Positions 7,562-11,330 of a stretch of DNA of 11,330 nt are shown piece after piece (within the stretch, counting starts at the first letter, position 1; each line of letters starts with the position of its first letter). The DNA is from Echinostoma caproni (taxonomy: Eukaryota; Platyhelminthes; Trematoda; Plagiorchiida; Echinostomatidae). The position numbers and the translations under genes were made by a program. The notes beneath the pieces were generated by a model. That model saw only the letters and a list, made by a program, of their open reading frames with translations. It did no database searches and had not been told where the DNA came from. The stretch is from the NCBI GenBank assembly GCA_900618425.1, contig UZAN01049527.1, positions 10,648 to 21,977 of the forward strand, written 5' to 3'.

Positions 7562-7894
7562 CCAGAACCTTTTTAATATTCAATTTAGGTTTATGTTGTG
7601 TCTCTGAAACACACGTAAGACCCGACTTCAATCATTTTCCTGCTTCCTCCTGACTCAGTCTCATCCTCACGCTTCACTCTTCCTGTGCTATGCGTTTCGG
7701 CATCCGACGCTCGCGGAATTGGGATTGCGCTAAGTGCGAAGGCTGAGCACTCGCTTCTCGACTGAATTCCAGCCGGTAACCACTTGTGCGCTGTACTTCT
7801 CAACGGTTCAGTTGGGGTCAACAGCTACAGAACAAAGCGTCAATGCTTATTCATCGTGTCGGTATAGGTAGCGACTGATTGCAGTTAATGAGAA

Positions 7895-8269
7895 ATGAAG
7901 GATGAATTTTACAAGGACCTTTCAACTTCTCCTTCGGTAGTTGCTGGTGACTTCAGTTTGGACAAATTGGAAAGATTCCTTGGCAGTTCAAACGCAATCC
8001 CAGTCAGTAGGACGAATAACAGAGATCGTCTACTTCAACTACGCGCGAACCAAAGTTTGTTCCTTCCAAGTACCAACCTCTCTCAAGAAATAACACCCAC
8101 TTCTCCACAGAGATGGTTCCAAATCGCTGACCAAGATTCATCGGAGACTGCCGCTTTTAATAGTAAACATCACTGGACGCGGACCATTGCTCTACGACGA
8201 GCCAGATTCTCCCCACGTCTAAAAACCAGCCACAGGAAACAAATGCCCACAATACCATGTAAGCTATAA
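7895..8269 (+). pseudogene. Endonuclease C-terminal open segment of the second RTE copy
   Basis: This 124-codon frame reads MKDEFYKDLSTSPSVVAGDF and continues through PVSRTNNRDRLLQL and FLPSTNL to ALRRARFSPRL. It matches the second half of an apurinic-endonuclease-like domain (the VVAGDFN block and the arginine-rich ALVRARV-type end). Several conserved positions are altered, including GDFN to GDFS, and the expected W..ID..A block is poorly kept. It has no promoter or true start and is preceded by in-frame stops (TAG, TAA) in the expected homologous segment. Confidence 0.65.
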
Positions 8270-8697
8270 TTGCAAATCTGACTTCGAAGAGGAACTTTTT
8301 CATCGCCTCAGTTCAACCATTAGCTGAAGAACTCAGTGAACATTGGACGTTAGTCAAAAAAGCTATCCAAATGTCGATTCTTAATTAGAGTACAAACGAT
8401 GGATCGATCTCCCCGACCTCGGTTGCCCCACTGGACGCTTGCAGAGCCATTTTGGTAGGTGCTAAATTTGAGACAGTTTACAAATCCAATGGACGCCAGC
8501 TCATCACAAGCCTGAGGAATGATCGCAAAAATCGGTGGATAGAGAAGTGTAGAGAGATGGAGAAGAATGCGGTTGTCTGTACTAGTCACGATCTTTTCGT
8601 TTAATTAGGAGTATGGGGGTGAAGGAAAGTAGGCGTAAGTGAGGGAGTTCAATGGCATGTTGATTCATATTCATCAACGCCGTCTTGAGCGATGATA

Positions 8698-8912
8698 AGA
8701 ACATTTCAGGGCACAGTTCAACCGGCCCCTGTCGACACTAGACCTCCTGATTCCTGCTTCAACGGAACAACTACTACCAGGTGATATCAGTTCTCCATCT
8801 GAGAAAGAGATTATCAGGGAAATAAGTTATCTCCAAATGTATAATGTCTCCAGCCCAAATGGGCTGACCCCGTTGGTTTTTAAGGATGGAGGATCAGTTT
8901 TGATTTGGAGTT
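8698..8912 (+). pseudogene. Linker to N-terminal RT segment of the second RTE copy
   Basis: This short open stretch follows two stops and reads EHFRAQFNRPLSTLDLLIP, then PSEKEIIREISYLQ and NGLTPLVFKDGGSVL, before a TGA. It corresponds to the conserved region between endonuclease and RT, with PNGLTP in the place of the common GPDGL-TP block. The shift just after it moves LMKLFGSIWVREQ into another frame. Confidence 0.6.
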
Positions 8913-8989
8913 GATGAAACTCTTCGGTTCAATATGGGTGAGGGAACAATTTTCAACTGAATGATGTCAGTCGGTCATCTCATCCTTCG

Positions 8990-9600
8990 TGCTGTAAGAA
9001 GCACTTGCTTGACTTGTCCTCTATTCTTAACTCCACGTGGAGTGAGCAGCGTAAACTGTGTAAACCGATATAATGAGCCACAGTTTGCTAGTAGTTAGAG
9101 CAGTGCGACGTATCGTGCTAAAATAAGTCTATCCAACTGAAGCTTGAATTTCCTAGATTTGATTCCGATCTATATCAAGGCATGATTATTCAAGACCACA
9201 TAAATACATAATCAGTGCAAAGACTTAATAGATTGCAATGTAGATCTTTGATGCATTGCAGTCACAGAACCAGGGTAATTTGGTTATATTCTGATTATTT
9301 CCTCGTCTATTGGCTATTGGAATAAAATCACAGGTAGATATGAACGTGTGCATAGCCCGTGATAATTAGGTATGTTGTGATAGGACTGAATTGTTATTGA
9401 TGTGACATACAGCGACTGCATGCTTCTACTTCGCTCACTGTCAGTAAACATGGTCGTGATCACGGCATCGATTTGTTAGCTTTTATTTCGTTTTTGCGCC
9501 TGCTCAGTATCAGATAGACAAGATTGTATCTTGCAGTTCGTCAAAGCAGAGCCAAAATCAGAAGTTCAGAGTTTCACCAGCTCTCAACCCAGCGTCGTCC
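8990..9600. other. Non-coding stretch, possible weak tRNA-like remnant
   Basis: No gene was found. A D-arm-like GCTAGTAGTTAGAGC (about 9088-9102) is followed about 55 bases later by a B-box-like GATTTGATTCC (9155-9165) on the + strand. This could be the promoter of a very old SINE, but the match is weak. Confidence 0.3.
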
Positions 9601-9762
9601 GATAGGTTTAGCATGTCTAAATACAGTTCAGCGCGAGAATTCCACGAGCGATTCACGTTTTGTTTATTACGCCCGATTGATCAGTATGCAACTTTTCTGG
9701 TGTGGTTGTCGGTCTATGTCTGCTCATGGGTGGCTGAAATGCATTGCTCACAATTAGTGCTG

Positions 9763-9834
9763 CCAAATGGGCAGCCTAAAGATAGAGACCATGCACAAAT
9801 ACGCGTGGTTAATGGTTGTACAAACCTAAACTTC
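9763..9834 (+). repeat. Dispersed repeat copy 2 (partner at 1055-1133)
   Basis: It carries the same CCAAATGGGCAGCC 14-mer and downstream GCACAAA and TGGTTAATGGTTGTA landmarks as 1055-1133, in the same orientation. Flanking sequence (about 9600-9910) may belong to the same element. If so, copy 1 is the shorter remnant. Open frames at 9524-9757 and 9613-9837 overlap it but have no recognisable domain. Confidence 0.5.
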
Positions 9835-9909
9835 TGAGGAACAGATGTTGAAGATAACGATCTGATCACCTTATGCGCTAAGTTGCGAAATTTATTTGAA
9901 TAGATTAGG

Positions 9910-10440
9910 GGGGGGGTTCGTCCTATGAAATAGCAGAGGATTTTTGTGACTTCTGTCTAACTATTTTAGTTTCTTAAACCACTTATTTGTGATCTAGTTG
10001 CCGTCCATTTCGATCCATATCCTTTATCGCATGGTATTCGTCACTCCGTACATAATACAACCTGTGTTTATTCATATAGACTGATGCTACCCGATGAGTT
10101 TAAAACCCGGACAATTATTGTTTTGAACTGGGTATGGTGCGGCTGGGATGAGTTCAGTGTATTTTTCGATGTCCTCAACTCTAAGCGGATGATGGAAAAC
10201 AAGGTTTGTCAATGCTCTCTCAGGATAATTCTCAGAGGTTTCCTTTCTAAAAGCTGCACCTAATGTGGTGGCTGAATGGAGCTTGCTGAGTCAAATTCCG
10301 TATTTCCATTTGGTAGCCGTGTCATCAGTGCACTATTTCCTTCCCCAGTCTGGATGATTTGACTGCACTGTTCATATTGCAGTCCCAAAATAGATCATTT
10401 ATAACTCGGGTCCTTCATTTCTCAAATACCGCTCTTTAGC
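9910..10440. other. Non-coding stretch with a G-run and an imperfect hairpin
   Basis: No gene was recognised. A nine-base G run occurs near 9908-9916. AGTTTAAAAC (10097-10106) and GTTTTGAACT (10120-10129) form a ten-pair stem with one G-T pair and a 13-base loop. The function, if any, is unknown. Confidence 0.4.
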
Positions 10441-10450
10441 GTTCACAATA

Positions 10451-10508
10451 CTCATAGTCTAGTGGTCGGAATCTCACTTGAAGTTAGCTGCCGGGATTCC
10501 CGGGACAG
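10451..10508 (+). repeat. tRNA-like (SINE promoter-like) unit, + strand
   Basis: ATAGTCTAGTGGTCGGAAT (from 10454) matches a tRNA D-arm and A-box of the Asp/Glu/Gly type. It is followed by GCTGCCGGGATTCCCGGGA, which looks like a CCCGGG..TTC..CCCGGG T-arm that has lost a few loop bases. The unit is too short and too damaged to be a functional tRNA and is best read as a SINE head or a tRNA pseudogene. Confidence 0.4.
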
Positions 10509-10616
10509 ACACAAAAAAGTCTATTGTATATGCAAATTTACAGTCAACTCTCAGGAAGAGGACCGCGATCGTGCGAAGGCTGCCTGGGAAAATATAAAAA
10601 AGGAAAAAAGGCAGCG

Positions 10617-10677
10617 ATGGGGAGCGATTCGAACTTTCGGGTCACTATTTTGATGTCCTTAACCACTTGACCACCTC
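10617..10677 (-). repeat. tRNA-like (SINE promoter-like) unit, minus strand
   Basis: On the minus strand the sequence reads GGTGGTCAAGTGGTTAAGGA, a good D-arm and A-box of the Ser/Leu type. About 25 bases later comes AAGTTCGAATCGC, close to the B-box consensus. No folded acceptor stem is evident. An A/G-rich stretch lies downstream of it (10587-10608 on the + strand). It is probably the head of a tRNA-derived SINE pointing left, facing the unit at 10451-10508. Confidence 0.5.
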
Positions 10678-10689
10678 AATTTGCGGTTA

Positions 10690-11330
10690 GCGTATTGGGC
10701 GAAATCCAATGTCATCAGTCAGAATTACAAAAGGTATATGGATGAATAGAACGGTTTTAGTCGACTCATATTTAATTTTTTTAAAATTCCATTCCGCAAA
10801 TGACATCCGTGCCGATTGCGATAAGGCAAATGAGCGACAGTAAAGAGTCAAGATGAACGGCTGCTCGATGGAAGCTGATTTTCAATCAGCAATCACAAGG
10901 GGCCTCATGATAAAATGTTAACGTCCTAGCTACTGTTTCAGTACCAGTACCGAGTCTTTCAGATTCATGATCACTACGTGCATACTGCAGTCAAATCACC
11001 GAGCAACTAATGACATGGGCTGGGTGATTTACTGACAGTTTTCAAAATTCTCAATTTCAGGTTACATATATCCTCGTCACAATAATCCCATTTGCAACAC
11101 CGGGTGGGTGTGGAAAGGCAGATCTTTCAGAACCAGTACGTACAATGAATCGATGTTTTGTAGGTGGGTTAGATGCTACTAACCGCGACCAACGTGACTT
11201 GAGCGTCTTTATAGAATATTTCATAATAAGTAGTATATGATCGACCTGATAAAATCTGCCTGAAAGCACATCATCGGTTTCGCGGTTCTTGCCGCTCGTC
11301 AGGAATGCGTGTCCGGGAATCTTTTGTCTC
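10690..11330. other. Non-coding right end, one small hairpin
   Basis: No coding or RNA gene is supported; the 70-codon minus frame at 11057-11269 has no recognisable domain. GCTGATT (10874-10880) and AATCAGC (10884-10890) form a perfect seven-pair stem with a three-base loop, of unknown meaning. Confidence 0.4.

Larger units (their letters stand above)
7070..8990 (+). mobile_element. Second RTE-type (SR2-like) LINE copy: N-terminal, endonuclease and linker regions, decayed
   Basis: Blocks typical of trematode RTE polyproteins appear in order, in shifting frames. PVTRSSSTVNQRTSDQHT comes first (about 7090-7145), then a Ser-rich open frame MRSPKVLGTHLEKPLSHLSS ending VQHPHTTKSVKKLP (7319-7561). 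The endonuclease part reads ARGIGIALSAKAEHSLLD, then LCAVLLNGSV, then SVVAGDFS (about 7932-7955), where GDFN is usual. FLPSTNL and ALRRARFSPRL follow. The linker has SLRNDR, then EKCREMEKNAVV, then HFRAQFNRPLSTLDLLIP, then SEKEIIREISYL and NGLTPLVFKDGG. It ends with LMKLFGSIWVREQFST near 8960. Sequence after about 8990 no longer matches, so the RT domain is absent. The regions kept here are just those lacking in the copy at 1-965, but the two lie about 6 kb apart and are separate insertions or fragments. Confidence 0.8.

Noticed and set aside
9524..9837. Two overlapping + strand frames (77 and 74 codons)
   Set aside because: They overlap each other and the dispersed repeat, show no domain and have no splice or start context. 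They are best explained as repeat DNA.
11057..11269. Minus-strand 70-codon frame ending in VTRIYVT
   Set aside because: It is short, has no recognisable motif and lacks any regulatory or splice context.
1..11330. CRISPR array, operon or prokaryotic defence system
   Set aside because: No regularly spaced repeats or gene clusters are present, and the intron-bearing gene and LINE relics show eukaryotic nuclear DNA.

Overview
The window reads as nuclear DNA of a parasitic flatworm, most likely a digenean trematode. The coding sequence is split by a short GT-AG intron, genes are sparse, and degenerate non-LTR retrotransposon copies and tRNA-derived repeats fill much of the rest. The reverse-transcriptase fragments resemble the RTE/SR2-type and CR1-like (Pido/Perere-type) LINEs I know from trematodes. 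Base composition looks moderate rather than strongly AT-rich, so a fasciolid, opisthorchiid or paragonimid relative seems likelier than a schistosome. The assignment is inference; no ribosomal or mitochondrial marker is present.

Only one host gene is well supported. It lies on the + strand at about 2624-3193 and is an orthologue of ZCCHC10, a CX2CX4HX4C zinc-knuckle protein with a long serine-rich acidic tail and a basic C-terminus. Two exons join in phase across a 47-nt intron (2795-2841). The initiating exon is upstream and was not identified with confidence; one weak candidate lies at 1957-1980. Possible poly(A) signals lie at 3753 and 3782.

Mobile DNA, left to right. Positions 1-~965 hold the RT and C-terminal half of an RTE-type LINE (YMDD box at 370), broken by frameshifts and an internal deletion. 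A minus-strand tRNA-Trp-headed SINE with a second tRNA-like unit lies at ~1215-1414. A 5'-truncated CR1-like LINE lies at ~4240-5530 (FADD box at 5127), with a long open RT segment, a frameshift at an A6 run and a C-terminal deletion. A second RTE-type copy at ~7070-8990 carries the N-terminal region, a decayed endonuclease and the linker, but ends before the RT. A short dispersed repeat is shared by 1055-1133 and 9763-9834. Two tRNA-like promoter units in opposite orientation lie at 10451-10508 and 10617-10677.

The remaining sequence (about 1430-1950, 1985-2620, 3800-4200, 5531-6196, 6640-7068, 8990-9600, 9910-10440, 10690-11330) shows no gene I can support. A 145-codon open frame on the minus strand at 6197-6634 is unexplained. 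I see no operon, CRISPR array or defence system, and nothing that amounts to a new multi-gene system. The most interesting items are the short-intron zinc-knuckle gene, the composite tRNA-like SINEs and the unexplained minus-strand frame.
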